Shown: positions 7,996-17,781 of the stretch, in pieces
How positions within the stretch are numbered: position 1 is the first letter of the stretch
Layout: each line of letters starts with the position of its first letter
Source: Neorhodopirellula pilleata
Lineage (GTDB): Bacteria > Planctomycetota > Planctomycetia > Pirellulales > Pirellulaceae
DNA: 64,000 bases
Direction: 5' to 3'
Assembly (NCBI RefSeq): GCF_007859915.1
Contig: NZ_SJPM01000001.1
Location: forward strand, 609,502 to 673,501
Position numbers and translations under genes: made by a program
Notes under the pieces: generated by a model
Seen by the model: only the letters and a program-made list of their open reading frames with translations
What the model was told of the DNA's origin: nothing
The model's database searches: none

Positions 7996-9441
7996 ATGGC
8001 CAATTGTTTGGTTTGGTTTCGAAATGATTTACGCACCCATGATCACGAGCCGCTACGGATCGCGACGGAGCATGCAGGAAGCGGGGGCAACACTTTCGCC
8101 CTGTACTGCTTCGATCCACGTCAATTCGGACGCTCTCGCTTCGGATTCGATCGGACAGGTCCGCATCGGACGCGGTTTCTGATCGAATCGGTTGCCGATC
8201 TCCGCGACCAGCTTCGGCGTCTCGGGGGCGAATTGATCGTGCGCCACGGCAAACCGGAAGAAACGATCGAGCAGTTGATCCAGGAGCTATCGATCGATTC
8301 AGTTCACTACCACCGCGAACCGGGAACCGAGGAATACGACATCGAGCAGGCGGTCGAACTCGCATGTCAACGCGGCCGTGTCAGAACCGTTCACCGTTGG
8401 GCTGGAACGTTGCACCTGCCTGAAGATTTACCGTTCGAGATCGCACAGGTCCCCGAGATTTTTACGCACTATCGAAAATCAATCGAAAAGTCATCGTCCC
8501 ATCGCGATCCGCTCGCGGCACCGGATTCGATTCATTGCCGACTGCCGGAATGCTGTGTTGTCGGCGATCTTCCTGGCGCTACCGAACTCGGTGTCGAGCC
8601 ACCGAAGTTCGATGAACGCAGCCACCGAGACTATCGAGGTGGCCAGACCGCGGGAATGGAACGACTGCAGGAATACCTATGGGACCGCGATCGATTACGC
8701 GTTTACAAACAAACTCGCAACGGAATGCTGGCCGTCGATGATTCGTCCAAGTTCTCGCCTTGGCTGGCCAATGGAAGTCTTTCCCCGCGAACGATCGCGG
8801 CGGAAGTCAGCCGTTACGAGCGAGAACGTGTCGCGAACGAATCGACTTACTGGCTGATCTTCGAACTGATGTGGCGAGACTATTTTCATTTCATCGCCGC
8901 CAAGCACGGTCGACATCTGTTCCAAATTGGCGGTTTGCAACAAACTCAATTACCGTGGTTGCGTGACGTCGAACGAATGGACGCTTGGAAGCAGGGTCGG
9001 ACCGGCTACCCACTCGTTGATGCGAACATGCAAGAACTCGCCGCCACCGGATTCATGTCCAACCGAGGTCGCCAAAACGTCGGAAGCTTCTTGACGAAGA
9101 ACTTAGGGATCGATTGGCGAATGGGAGCCGAGTGGTTCGAATCCTTGTTGATCGACTATGACGTGGCGTCCAACTACGGCAATTGGAACTACGTCGCTGG
9201 CGTGGGCAACGACGCGCGAGGCTTTCGTTTTTTCAACATCACAAAACAGGCTCGCGATTACGACCCCGACGGGGATTACGTTCGGCACTGGTTGCCGGTG
9301 CTGGCCAACATTCCGAGTGACCGGATTCATGAGCCCTGGAAACTCAGCCGTGAGGACCAAGCTCGATACGGCGTACAAATCGGGCGAGAGTATCCGACCC
9401 CGATCGTCGACCTGTTCGTTTCAGTTGGTGCCATCAAGTAA
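7996..9441 (+). CDS. DASH-type cryptochrome / photolyase-family flavoprotein
   Basis: A 481-residue flavoprotein of the photolyase family. The N-terminal alpha/beta domain begins at once with CLVWFRNDLRTHDHEPL. The FAD-binding helical domain has KFSPWLANGSLSPRTI, LIFELMWRDYFHF, TGYPLVDANMQELAATGFMSNRGRQNV and YDVASNYGNWNYVAGVGNDAR, the pattern typical of the DASH clade. DASH proteins bind FAD and an antenna and repair pyrimidine dimers in single-stranded or loop DNA; here that is family knowledge. I chose the ATG at 7996 because upstream codons in this frame overlap the neighbouring minus-strand gene. The upstream gap 7694-7995 includes a small hairpin (ACCGT/ACGGT arms at 7840-7860). Confidence 0.95.
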   Translation: MANCLVWFRNDLRTHDHEPLRIATEHAGSGGNTFALYCFDPRQFGRSRFGFDRTGPHRTRFLIESVADLRDQLRRLGGELIVRHGKPEETIEQLIQELSIDSVHYHREPGTEEYDIEQAVELACQRGRVRTVHRWAGTLHLPEDLPFEIAQVPEIFTHYRKSIEKSSSHRDPLAAPDSIHCRLPECCVVGDLPGATELGVEPPKFDERSHRDYRGGQTAGMERLQEYLWDRDRLRVYKQTRNGMLAVDDSSKFSPWLANGSLSPRTIAAEVSRYERERVANESTYWLIFELMWRDYFHFIAAKHGRHLFQIGGLQQTQLPWLRDVERMDAWKQGRTGYPLVDANMQELAATGFMSNRGRQNVGSFLTKNLGIDWRMGAEWFESLLIDYDVASNYGNWNYVAGVGNDARGFRFFNITKQARDYDPDGDYVRHWLPVLANIPSDRIHEPWKLSREDQARYGVQIGREYPTPIVDLFVSVGAIK

Positions 9442-9554
9442 GAGAAGTTGCGAGTTCACGATCAGGTTTCCTCCATTGTGGAATACAAAAGCTCCCCAAC
9501 ATCGAGGCCTTACGAGTTGGGCAGGTTACCTCTGAAGTCTCTGCTTGTGAGCTC

Positions 9555-11351
9555 TTATTTTTTGATGAGTCTGAGGTTCGCTTCGGCGAAGGCCTTTCCA
9601 ATTTGAGCGAATATTTTGGCACTACCGAAGTAGTGATAGCCGCCATTGGATGCGCCTTGAAGTGCTTCTCTGTCTTTGGGAGAAAGGACTTCCTCCAAAG
9701 CGAGGTCGAGCTTCTCCTGATCCGCCTTGGTGAGTCCCTCAATCCATGCATCGAGCGCCGCATAGTGTTCTGGCGAGCTTGGAGCGTATTGGTCGTTAGC
9801 ATAAACCGCCAAGACGTTCTTTCCCTCTTTCAAGTATTGAGTCTGTTGTTTGTCGAGGACAATGGATCGGTATTGCGGCTTATCCTGCCACCAGATGTAG
9901 GTATGAATCCTGTGGCCGTTCAAATAAACATGATACCCCTGTCGCGCCAGAATCGCGATACGATAGGAATCGTAGTCAAGGTCATCAACTTCAAAAGTGG
10001 AACGCATGAGCAGGAACTCTTCTTTGCCCCACATTGACGAATACTCGTCCAATGTGATTCCGCTGTGATTCCAAACGCCCTTGCCAATGGGTGCCTTGCC
10101 TGTTGTCCATTGGCGGTCATCGAACTCGGGTAAATACCAATTCTCCATTCCGGCTGGCAGTGTGATGTCACGGAATCTCCTATCGGTGAACTTTTCCAAT
10201 TTGTCACTCGTTTCGGTGGCATCGACCGTGACGAAACGCCATTCTCGCTGCTCTGGCAAAGGCTTTCCAATCGGCTTCCAAAACTTATCCCATGTCCGCT
10301 TTGTATCGAGCGAGCCATCTGCTTTCAATTTGTGAGCCGTACCGACGATCTCGTTATACTCGCCCTGCTTGGGTACAGCGGCTTCGATGACACGATCCCA
10401 AAAAGGAGCGGTATCAACAGCAACCACGTTCCCCTTGAACTCGGGCATTTCAGCGGGAGCGGCCATGGCTTTGCGGAAGTTGACATTCTGCTCGCCATCG
10501 ACACCAAGTACGCCAATGATGAATGGCATCTTCGGAGCGGAAAGGTCATTGCGAACGTCGCGGATGAAATGTGCCAATAGACGTGAGTATTCATCGTAAT
10601 CGCCATTCGGATAGGTCTGGCCATCGACGAGATCGTTGAAACCCTGAAACCATACAAACCCCGCAAGCTCGTAACCCGCCTTGGGATCATAGGCGGGGCA
10701 GACCCGAGCGGGATCTGCGAGTACTTTTTTCACATGCTCAACCATCATGCGGTAGAACACGCCTGAAGCCGCCTCTTTGTCTTCCTGCCATTTTTTTCGA
10801 TCTTCAAGCTTGGGAATGCCGTGGGCACCTTGCGGATGTTTGTCCCACCGATCTTGAATCTGCTTGGACAGCTTGTATGGCCCGGCGCTTGGCGGACGAA
10901 ATTCGGTGTTGAGCGACCTGCCGCCCCAAGCAGTCTTGATGATGAGGATGGGTTCCTTCAGTTCTTTCTCCATCGCGATGCCAAAGGTGAACTCAGGTCC
11001 AATCTTTCCGCGATCCTTAGTGGGTTGGTCTCCGCGTGCACCAAAGCCTGCGGTCAATTTCCCCAAGCCCTCGCCATTCGCACTGCCATCATAAGGCCCG
11101 GTCAAATAGGACATCCAAACCTGGTCACATACCCGAGGTGTTCCATCGGGATTACGCATCTCCTTGAGCAAAGGTGCCGTCGCCGGATCGTTGCCGATGT
11201 AATCAAAGGTCCGGACTTCCGCATGTCCTTCCATGTTCGACTGGCCCGCGAGGATAAACACTCGGAGCGGCTTTGACTGAGCCTCGGCCACTTGTGCGGA
11301 AAGGAGAATAAAGGCAAACAGAAACGTGGCCAGTGCTTGGGTGTTTTGCAT
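9555..11351 (-). CDS. Secreted SASA/DUF303-type carbohydrate acetylesterase
   Basis: A 598-residue exported protein with a signal peptide ending near AQVAEAQ. The catalytic domain opens with LRVFILAGQSNMEGHAE, the serine-containing block I (GQSNM) of the sialate O-acetylesterase / SGNH-like SASA family. It continues with ILIIKTAWGGRSL and, further on, GFVWFQGFNDL, which resembles the usual WxQGExD block. The ~200-residue C-terminal part (WYLPEFDDRQW, YHVYLNGHRIHTY, KEGKNVLAVYA) looks like a jelly-roll carbohydrate-binding domain. Likely role: removing acetyl groups from polysaccharide outside the cytoplasm. The ATG at 11351 fits the signal peptide; the frame upstream runs through the 17 bp repeats. 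Confidence 0.87.
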   Translation of the reverse strand: MQNTQALATFLFAFILLSAQVAEAQSKPLRVFILAGQSNMEGHAEVRTFDYIGNDPATAPLLKEMRNPDGTPRVCDQVWMSYLTGPYDGSANGEGLGKLTAGFGARGDQPTKDRGKIGPEFTFGIAMEKELKEPILIIKTAWGGRSLNTEFRPPSAGPYKLSKQIQDRWDKHPQGAHGIPKLEDRKKWQEDKEAASGVFYRMMVEHVKKVLADPARVCPAYDPKAGYELAGFVWFQGFNDLVDGQTYPNGDYDEYSRLLAHFIRDVRNDLSAPKMPFIIGVLGVDGEQNVNFRKAMAAPAEMPEFKGNVVAVDTAPFWDRVIEAAVPKQGEYNEIVGTAHKLKADGSLDTKRTWDKFWKPIGKPLPEQREWRFVTVDATETSDKLEKFTDRRFRDITLPAGMENWYLPEFDDRQWTTGKAPIGKGVWNHSGITLDEYSSMWGKEEFLLMRSTFEVDDLDYDSYRIAILARQGYHVYLNGHRIHTYIWWQDKPQYRSIVLDKQQTQYLKEGKNVLAVYANDQYAPSSPEHYAALDAWIEGLTKADQEKLDLALEEVLSPKDREALQGASNGGYHYFGSAKIFAQIGKAFAEANLRLIKK

Positions 11352-11383
11352 TCTAAGTCTAACTGTTGTGTTACCGAATCTGT

Positions 11384-11434
11384 TGACGGACAGGGAACAT
11401 TGACGGACAGGGAACATTGACGGACAGGGAACAT
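11384..11434. repeat. Three tandem 17 bp units
   Basis: TGACGGACAGGGAACAT is repeated three times without change at 11384, 11401 and 11418, just upstream of the esterase start. It could be a regulatory array or replication slippage. No other copy was noticed in the window. Confidence 0.9.
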
Positions 11435-11477
11435 AGTCCATTAGCGGCGTAGCACTTTGCTACGCAACCCGCTTGCG

Positions 11478-11584
11478 GCGTGTTGATTTAATCGTAACCC
11501 GAAGCGTGAGCAAGGGATTCATCACCATTAAGTCCTTTGTATGTATCCCTCGCTCACGCTTCGGGTTTCGATGAGGACTAAATC
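11478..11584. repeat. Solo copy of the 122 bp-family palindromic repeat
   Basis: Arms CGTAACCCGAAGCGTGAGC and CGCTCACGCTTCGGGTTTCG flank an ATTAAGTCCTTTGTATGTAT centre, matching the units at 1356-1721. Its arms are closer to perfect complements than those of the triplet. It abuts the broken 3' end of the FAD oxidoreductase relic. Confidence 0.85.
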
Positions 11585-12308
<724 letters not shown>

Positions 12309-12332
12309 TTATTTCATACTTTTCTTTACGGC

Positions 12333-12470
12333 CTAGCAATCGATCGAGTGTCGGTCTTGGGCGATCAAGACGTGATGCATCGAACTCGGGATCGTTCGAC
12401 AATGTTGGAACTTCTTGCCGCGGTGAAGATATTCTTCGCGGGTGACATGGGGTTTGGAGACAATCGCCAT
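12333..12470 (-). pseudogene. Collapsed Uma2 (DUF820)-like gene fragment
   Basis: The 45 codons from the ATG at 12470 read MAIVSKPHVTREEYL and then, without the middle, FQHCRTIPSSMHHVLIAQDR. The first part resembles the N-terminal T-x-EEYL stretch of Uma2-family putative nucleases. The second resembles their C-terminal HYRTIPSLxEYVLI block. The ~100 residues with the catalytic acidic and lysine residues are absent. It appears to be an internally deleted remnant in frame rather than a functional small protein. Confidence 0.5.
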
Positions 12471-12690
12471 GGACACGATCCTGAATCGAACAGAACGAAT
12501 TTTTGTTCTTATGATGTTAACCGAAAATCGGTGCATCTTGCTATCTAGCATCGCGTGAACAATCAGTGGTACGGCGGTAGCGGTCACCGTGAACTGTATC
12601 GAGAGTGCCTGGGCGACCGCCTATCGCCTCCGATTGACTCGTTTCACAGAGCAATCATTTGAAGTTGTCAAATGACTACTGCTTCATCTC
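12471..12690. other. Gene-free stretch downstream of arsA
   Basis: No gene was recognised. It contains one end of the inverted-repeat element seen at 49289 (TAGCATCGCGTGAACA at about 12547-12562) without its partner end. A perfect hairpin, TCATTTGA/TCAAATGA with a five-base loop, lies at 12655-12675, 16 bases beyond the arsA stop. The hairpin lacks a T tract, so its role as a terminator is doubtful. Confidence 0.6.
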
Positions 12691-14469
12691 TCAAAAGGTC
12701 GTTGCAGAAGAGTTGTTTGCGGTGATCCTCCGAAGGCCGGTCAGCCCCGTCGGTGGCTCGGTCTGCCAGGCGACCAAAGCAACGCGACTTGCCAAGGTTT
12801 TCGTGACTTCGTCGAGGAAAGGCGACTCATTGTTTTGTCGATGACGAAGCGTTCGATTCGAGACGTCAAGCGGCACAAGACTCTGATTGATTACCCATGC
12901 ATATGGCTCGATCTCCGCGCGACGCAGATCCTGCTGAAGCTTGGCTGCCTCATGAACCGGAGTTGCCTCGGGAAGTGTGACCACCAGGACTCGCGTGAAA
13001 TCAGGATCTCGCAATCGCGGTAAAAGATTCTCAACAGCGTCGGGCATCTGGCTCGCCTGCCTCGTCACTTCCCGGTGATAGGCCAATGCGGAATCAAGCA
13101 GCAAGATCGTATGTCCGGTCGGAGCGGTATCAAGAACCACGAACCGATCCGTGCCTTCGCTCACCGCCTTTGCAAACGCTCGAAACACAGCGATCTCTTC
13201 GGTACAAGGAGATCGCAAGTCTTCTTCAAGAAGGGCACGGCCATCTTCGTCCAAATCAGCACCTGCCGTCCGCATCACTTCATCGCGGTAGTCAGCCGTC
13301 TCCTGAACAGGATCGATGCGACCGACCGTCAGACCAACAAGCTGATCGGCCGCCATGGTCGCGGCAACATGGGCCGCAGGATCCGTTGTAGAGAGGTGAA
13401 CCTTAAAACCGCGATCAGCGAGTGCGACAGCCACGGCAGCCGCAATGGTCGTCTTGCCGACTCCGCCTTTGCCCATCGTTAAGATCACTCCGTGACGTTG
13501 GCTCGACAAATCATCCATCAACTCGCCAAGACCCGCAGGATAAGACTCAATCGACGTCATCTGATCCAAGGTCGGAAGTACCGGATGCTGGTCGGAACCG
13601 ATCGTTCGCAACGATTCGACGCCCATGAGTCCGTCTCCAGTCAGCGGAATAACAGATTGCTTGAGTCCCCGCAACGATTCAGGCATGCCTTCGATCGCCT
13701 GCTCTGCTCGCTGTTGCATTGCCGTTGCAATCGGATCCGATGTCGACTCAGCGGTGAAGACACCATTGATGATCAAGTGTTGATTGTTGACTCCGAGGTG
13801 TCGCAGTTCCGCACTTGTGCGATCCGCTTCCCGAAAAGCGGAGGGCTCGGCGCGCGTGACCAGCACCAACGTCGTCGCCTCAGCGTCAGCAAGTGCTTCG
13901 ACCGTTTTTTGATACACCGCTGCTTGGGCTTGCAAGCCTGCAAGTGGTCCCAAGCATGAAGTGCCAGTTGTGTTTTGCTCGATGTATCCCGACCAAGCCG
14001 ATGGCAAAGTCAGCAGCCGAAGCGTGTGTCCGGTCGGAGCCGTATCAAAAATAACGTGATCAAAATCGGCGGTAGCATCCTTGTCACCCAAGAGCTTCGC
14101 AAACTCGTCAAAGGCCGCGATTTCAATCGTACAAGATCCTGATAATTGCTCTTCCATGCTGCGCACCGCAGCGTCAGGAAGGACGCCGCGATAAGGGCCG
14201 ACCATCCGTTCCCGATACTCAGCAGCGGCAGCTTCCGGGTCGAGGTTCAACGCGAATAGACCAGGAACCGAGTTGACGGGCGTCGGCCGATTTCCCAGTG
14301 AAGTCCCAAGAACTTCGTCTAGATTCGAGGCGGGGTCCGTCGACACCAACAAGACTCGTCGCCCACGATCAGCCAATTGCACTGCGGTCGCGCACGCCAT
14401 CGACGTCTTCCCAACTCCACCCTTGCCTGTGAAGAACAAGTTTCGCGTCGGCGTATTTAGAAAGTTCAT
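12691..14469 (-). CDS. arsA: Arsenite-translocating pump ATPase ArsA
   Basis: A 592-residue double ATPase that powers arsenite efflux when bound to ArsB. Both halves carry GKGGVGKT Walker A loops (residues 15-22 and 333-340) and the signature DTAPTGHT (142-149 and about 447-454). The three metalloid-binding cysteines are present at 113 (SCTIEIA), 172 (SCLGP) and 422 (PCTEEIA), the same positions as in the E. coli plasmid R773 protein. The start at 14469 is supported by AAGGGATT upstream. It follows arsD after 31 bases. No arsB or acr3 permease gene is adjacent or anywhere in the window, so its membrane partner must be encoded elsewhere or lost. Confidence 0.96.
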   Translation of the reverse strand: MNFLNTPTRNLFFTGKGGVGKTSMACATAVQLADRGRRVLLVSTDPASNLDEVLGTSLGNRPTPVNSVPGLFALNLDPEAAAAEYRERMVGPYRGVLPDAAVRSMEEQLSGSCTIEIAAFDEFAKLLGDKDATADFDHVIFDTAPTGHTLRLLTLPSAWSGYIEQNTTGTSCLGPLAGLQAQAAVYQKTVEALADAEATTLVLVTRAEPSAFREADRTSAELRHLGVNNQHLIINGVFTAESTSDPIATAMQQRAEQAIEGMPESLRGLKQSVIPLTGDGLMGVESLRTIGSDQHPVLPTLDQMTSIESYPAGLGELMDDLSSQRHGVILTMGKGGVGKTTIAAAVAVALADRGFKVHLSTTDPAAHVAATMAADQLVGLTVGRIDPVQETADYRDEVMRTAGADLDEDGRALLEEDLRSPCTEEIAVFRAFAKAVSEGTDRFVVLDTAPTGHTILLLDSALAYHREVTRQASQMPDAVENLLPRLRDPDFTRVLVVTLPEATPVHEAAKLQQDLRRAEIEPYAWVINQSLVPLDVSNRTLRHRQNNESPFLDEVTKTLASRVALVAWQTEPPTGLTGLRRITANNSSATTF

Positions 14470-14500
14470 GACGAATCCCTTACTCAAACATTGGAAGTCC

Positions 14501-14875
14501 CTAGCAGCAACCGGAATCACCGCCGCAGCATCCCGAGTCGGAAGCCATTGGCAATCTCGCCATGGCTTTCGTTGAAGTCCCCGTCCACAAAGCGAGGTTT
14601 TCGCGAGTTGGGTACTCGCTGCGGCTGACGACGCGCTGGTCAACGATCACCAGAGGCAGACACTCGACGCCTTCGTCGGTCAACCATTGCTGCACGGTTG
14701 CATTCTTGACAAACTCGGCGGGGTCCTGTGCGAGATTGAAACGTTCGACATCGTGTCCTTGAGCTTGCAACCACTCCAGGTCGGCCGCAAATTTCGGGAG
14801 AACCGAATCGACTTGCGGGCCACAAACCCCCGTCGAGCAGCACATGGCTTTGTCAAAAATCTGGACTTTCGGCAT
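14501..14875 (-). CDS. arsD: Arsenical metallochaperone ArsD
   Basis: A 124-residue thioredoxin-fold protein that delivers As(III) to ArsA and can act as a weak repressor. The essential cysteines C12, C13 and C18 are present in CCSTGVCG, and two vicinal pairs end the protein (C116-C117 and C123-C124, in GCCGGDSGCC). LPLVIVDQRVVSRSEYPT is the usual late conserved block. An AGGAGAT ribosome site lies seven bases before the ATG. It is preceded by its own operator-like palindrome, so it may be transcribed both with and without arsR. Confidence 0.95.
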   Translation of the reverse strand: MPKVQIFDKAMCCSTGVCGPQVDSVLPKFAADLEWLQAQGHDVERFNLAQDPAEFVKNATVQQWLTDEGVECLPLVIVDQRVVSRSEYPTRENLALWTGTSTKAMARLPMASDSGCCGGDSGCC

Positions 14876-14908
14876 TGGAAATCTCCTGTCGTATCAAAGT
14901 TAAATCGA

Positions 14909-14921
14909 ATATCGGCGATAT
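14909..14921. promoter_or_regulatory. Probable ArsR operator between arsR and arsD
   Basis: ATATCG-G-CGATAT is a perfect six-base palindrome with a one-base centre, in an AT-rich setting 29-75 bases upstream of arsD. A further ATCG-type half site follows at once (TACGAT). ArsR-family operators are AT-rich dyads of this kind; the assignment is inference from position and symmetry. Confidence 0.6.
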
Positions 14922-14950
14922 ACGATAAAAGAACGCAAAAAAAACTCACG

Positions 14951-15277
14951 TCACAAATCGGCAACGAGCGACTTGAGTCTTTCAAGTTGCTTTGGGTTGA
15001 TGCAGTAACAAACCTTTGGTCCATCGACTTCACCTTGGATCAACCCTGACTCCTTCAGGATCTTCAAGTGTTGTGAAACGGTGGACTGGGCCAACGGCAA
15101 ACAATCGACGATCTCACCGCACACGCACGCCTCGCGACCGATCAGCAGACGAACAATTTGAACGCGGGCGGGATGGGCAACCGCCCAAGCCAGCCGCGCA
15201 AACTCCTCGGCCGTCGGGTCGGCTTTCAGCTTGACCGGTGTCGAATCGCACGATTTGGTTTTTGACTTCTTTGCCAT
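14951..15277 (-). CDS. arsR: ArsR/SmtB-family arsenic-responsive repressor
   Basis: A 108-residue winged-helix repressor. The N-terminus is lysine-rich. The sensor segment [31 protein letters not shown] combines a CVC pair at the start of the DNA-binding helix region with the recognition helix. [11 protein letters not shown] forms the wing and carries further cysteines. As(III) binding to such cysteines releases DNA. It is the first gene of arsR-arsD-arsA, with operator-like dyads both upstream (15287-15312) and downstream (14909-14921). No good ribosome site precedes the ATG. Confidence 0.93.
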   Translation of the reverse strand: MAKKSKTKSCDSTPVKLKADPTAEEFARLAWAVAHPARVQIVRLLIGREACVCGEIVDCLPLAQSTVSQHLKILKESGLIQGEVDGPKVCYCINPKQLERLKSLVADL

Positions 15278-15286
15278 AACGTTTTT

Positions 15287-15312
15287 ATATCGTCTATCTA
15301 CGATTAACGATA
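15287..15312. promoter_or_regulatory. ArsR operator / arsR promoter region
   Basis: ATCGT-CTATCT-ACGAT is a perfect dyad, nested in the wider pair TATCGT ... ACGATA. It lies within 35 bases of the arsR start. It shares the CGATA half-site with the palindrome before arsD, which supports autoregulation. Confidence 0.6.
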
Positions 15313-15313
15313 G

Positions 15314-15645
15314 GCCCGGGGAAGCTTTGGGTCAAGAGTTGTTTCGGTTTCGGATCGCCACCTCGCCATCTAAGAGACTATCGCCACAAGCCTGGGTGGC
15401 ACAGGAGCGAAATACCTGTTGTCCAGACGAGCCCGACCCGCCGGCCAGTTCGACATCACGGCCGCCGAGCACAACCGACTGTCGGCTGCGGCCGAAGCAG
15501 CGCATCGTAACTAACTTCCCGGCGGTGCGGGACCACGCACGCATCTGCGAAACGCCTCCACCGTTCGCGATCACAACAAGCCCGCTTTGGTCAGACCGAT
15601 TGGCGGAGAAGGAAAGGGAAACGGCGTCGTTTGTGATATCACTTA
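15314..15645. other. No recognisable gene (between arsR and fucI fragment)
   Basis: About 330 bases without a supported gene. A minus-strand frame at 15332-15574 (GGRDVELAGGSGSSGQQVF) has protein-like composition, but no family was recognised and no ribosome site is evident. It could be another gene scrap. Confidence 0.4.
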
Positions 15646-16032
15646 TTGACCAATAGGGCTCACGTGTTTGCTGACCTGAGGACTTACTGGAGTCCCGAAG
15701 CAGTCTTGTCGGCGTGTGATGGCTACGATCTCGATGGCATGGCGAGCGATGGATTGCTGCACCTGATCAATTCCGTCCCTGCGGCTTTGGACGGGACCGG
15801 CGAGCAATCGGCGGTAGACGGAACGCCGACGACGAAACCATTTTGGGAAATCCGCGACGATGAAGTTTCGATATGCTTGAAGGAGACGACATGGCATTGC
15901 CTTGGAAAGCACGATCCGTGCCGGGGACTACCGCGGTGTCGGACAGATCTTCAGACTAACATCGCTTGCCAACGTGATGATGATAGTTCACACGGCAAAT
16001 GTCCAATCTCCTTTCCCTCTCAAAGAATTCCC
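15646..16032 (+). pseudogene. fucI: fucI fragment: C-terminal part of L-fucose isomerase
   Basis: The frame from 15646 reads [19 protein letters not shown], then [21 protein letters not shown] and [21 protein letters not shown]. These match successive blocks of L-fucose isomerase: the [18 protein letters not shown] region and the HLINSG...LDG...MKPHWE region. There is no start and nothing of the first ~400 residues. After TTWH (about 15895) the frame no longer matches. Another frame ([20 protein letters not shown]) stays open to the sulfatase start but is not assigned. The N-terminal part of the same enzyme lies 3.3 kb downstream at 19340, so the gene has been broken and its pieces reordered. 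Confidence 0.75.
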
Positions 16033-17478
16033 GTGAAAACCACGTCACTCGCTCATGTGCTAAGCGTACTCCTGTTGACGACCTTTGCGACCTATGCTGC
16101 AGAGCGTGCCGAAGTTTCAGAAGGTGCCGACAAGCCTAACATCCTGTTCATTTTTGCTGATGACTGGGGATGGGGTGACCTCGGCTGTCACGGGCATCCC
16201 TACCTGAAGACGCCGAACCTAGATCGGCTTGCGAAAGAAGGGACCGATTTCCATCGCTTCACGGTCGCAAGCGGTGTCTGTTCACCGAGTCGCACCGCAG
16301 TGATGACTGGTCATTTTCCAGCACGGTATAATATCGATGGCCATTTCGCCTGGGTGCCGAGCAACGCCAAACGCGGAATGCCCGACTGGCTGAACCCAAA
16401 CACTTCAACGCTTCCAAAGATGTTACAGTCGGCGGGTTATGCGACGGCACACTTCGGCAAATGGCATCTTGCCAACAATATGATCCCTGATTCGCCATTG
16501 CCGAAGGACTACGGATACGACGAGTATGGGGCGTTCAACTGCGCCGGTGAACAAATGCCGGTGCATGAGGATGCTGCTCGTGCGATCGCGTTCATCGAAA
16601 AGAGCGCGGCAGCGAAGAAGCCATTCTTCATTAACTTGTGGATGCACGAACCGCACACGCCATTCCACACGTTGCCGGAGTACCGTCGCCGATTTTCTGA
16701 ACTAGATGATCCAGACAATGTTTACGCGTCCGTGCTCTCACACGCGGATGATCGGATCGGTGAAGTACTGGATGCCCTGGATCGGTTTATGTTGTCCGAC
16801 AAGACGCTGGTGATTTTCAGCTCAGACAATGGACCTGCGGGCAGCGGTAGAGGGAACAAGCTTAAAACGATGTACGATTCCGCCACCGGCGATGGATTCG
16901 ATGGCGGCGCCTCCGTTGGGACGACCGGCGGTCGCAACGGACGCAAGGGTTCGATCCTGCAGGGCGGACTAGGCGTCCCGTTTATCGCTCGCTGGCCTGG
17001 AAAGATCAAAGCCGGTGCGATCGACGACGTGTCGTGGATCTCTGCCGTCGATCTGTTACCAACTTTCTGCGAGATCGCTGGTGCAGTTCTCTCCGAGCGA
17101 TACCAGCCCGACGGCACAAGTCAATTAGCAACCTTGCAAGGAACGCATGCTCCCATTCGCAAAAAGCCTCTGTTCTGGAAAGGCACCGGCGGCAATGGCC
17201 CCCTCTACTCGATCCTGGATGGAAAATGGCGACTGCTGGTGAACGTGAAATTCGAAGTGCTCGAACTGTACGACGTCAATGACGATCCCTTGGAAAAGAA
17301 CGATCTGAAGTCGTCTCACCCTGACATCGCCAGCGAGCTGTTAAGAAAGCTTCAAACCTGGCACGCAACGCTTCCGGAGACGCCTGATCCCGAGTGCTTC
17401 TCAAAGTATCGAGACGAGAACGCCAGCCCGATGCCTCCAGAGGTTAAACCGCTCTTTCAATTTGACCCGTCGCGTTAA
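16033..17478 (+). CDS. Secreted sulfatase (formylglycine type, S1 family)
   Basis: A 481-residue sulfate ester hydrolase acting outside the cytoplasm. The GTG at 16033 starts a signal peptide ([21 protein letters not shown]). [17 protein letters not shown] supplies the metal-binding aspartates. The nucleophile is C83 in [11 protein letters not shown], matching the CxPSR signal converted to formylglycine. [16 protein letters not shown] and FSSDNGP are the remaining active-site blocks. Its context, between fragments of L-fucose isomerase, suggests a sulfated fucan or related glycan, but the substrate cannot be read from sequence. No sulfatase-maturing enzyme is in the window. Confidence 0.93.
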   Translation: MKTTSLAHVLSVLLLTTFATYAAERAEVSEGADKPNILFIFADDWGWGDLGCHGHPYLKTPNLDRLAKEGTDFHRFTVASGVCSPSRTAVMTGHFPARYNIDGHFAWVPSNAKRGMPDWLNPNTSTLPKMLQSAGYATAHFGKWHLANNMIPDSPLPKDYGYDEYGAFNCAGEQMPVHEDAARAIAFIEKSAAAKKPFFINLWMHEPHTPFHTLPEYRRRFSELDDPDNVYASVLSHADDRIGEVLDALDRFMLSDKTLVIFSSDNGPAGSGRGNKLKTMYDSATGDGFDGGASVGTTGGRNGRKGSILQGGLGVPFIARWPGKIKAGAIDDVSWISAVDLLPTFCEIAGAVLSERYQPDGTSQLATLQGTHAPIRKKPLFWKGTGGNGPLYSILDGKWRLLVNVKFEVLELYDVNDDPLEKNDLKSSHPDIASELLRKLQTWHATLPETPDPECFSKYRDENASPMPPEVKPLFQFDPSR

Positions 17479-17553
17479 GTCCAAAGGTTGAGCAATGAGA
17501 ATCAATGTTTGAGAACAAAGCCACCGGTCACGAAGTAATCGAACATCATAACC

Positions 17554-17745
17554 GCTCCACTTTCAGATCGGCTTACCAAAGAGCGAGTCGGCCGCATCAT
17601 TGCCATGATTGGCGAGGAGGCGGGCGTGGTCGTTCATCAGGAGGACGAGCGGACACAGGCTCGGGTCAACGAGCACCTAAACTCCGGCATTTGTTCATGG
17701 AACCCGTCTTCAAGCGATCATCGGTCGAGACACACCTACGGCTAG
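17554..17745 (+). pseudogene. Degraded tyrosine-recombinase (integrase) fragment
   Basis: The frame reads LTKERVGRIIAMIGEEAGVVVHQEDERTQARV, which resembles the segment of planctomycete site-specific integrases just before the catalytic HDLRRS box. The box itself is missing. A second frame nearby (FMEPVFKRSSVETHLR) resembles the later LMRHSSVETT region. There is no start, and several changes of frame. It may mark a past integration event at this rearranged locus. The assignment is tentative. Confidence 0.45.
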
Positions 17746-17781
17746 CAGGCGTCATGCTACTGATCAAGTCGCTGAACCGGC

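Noticed and set aside
12655..12675. Terminator after arsA
   Set aside because: A good stem but no T tract on the minus strand; recorded only as a hairpin.
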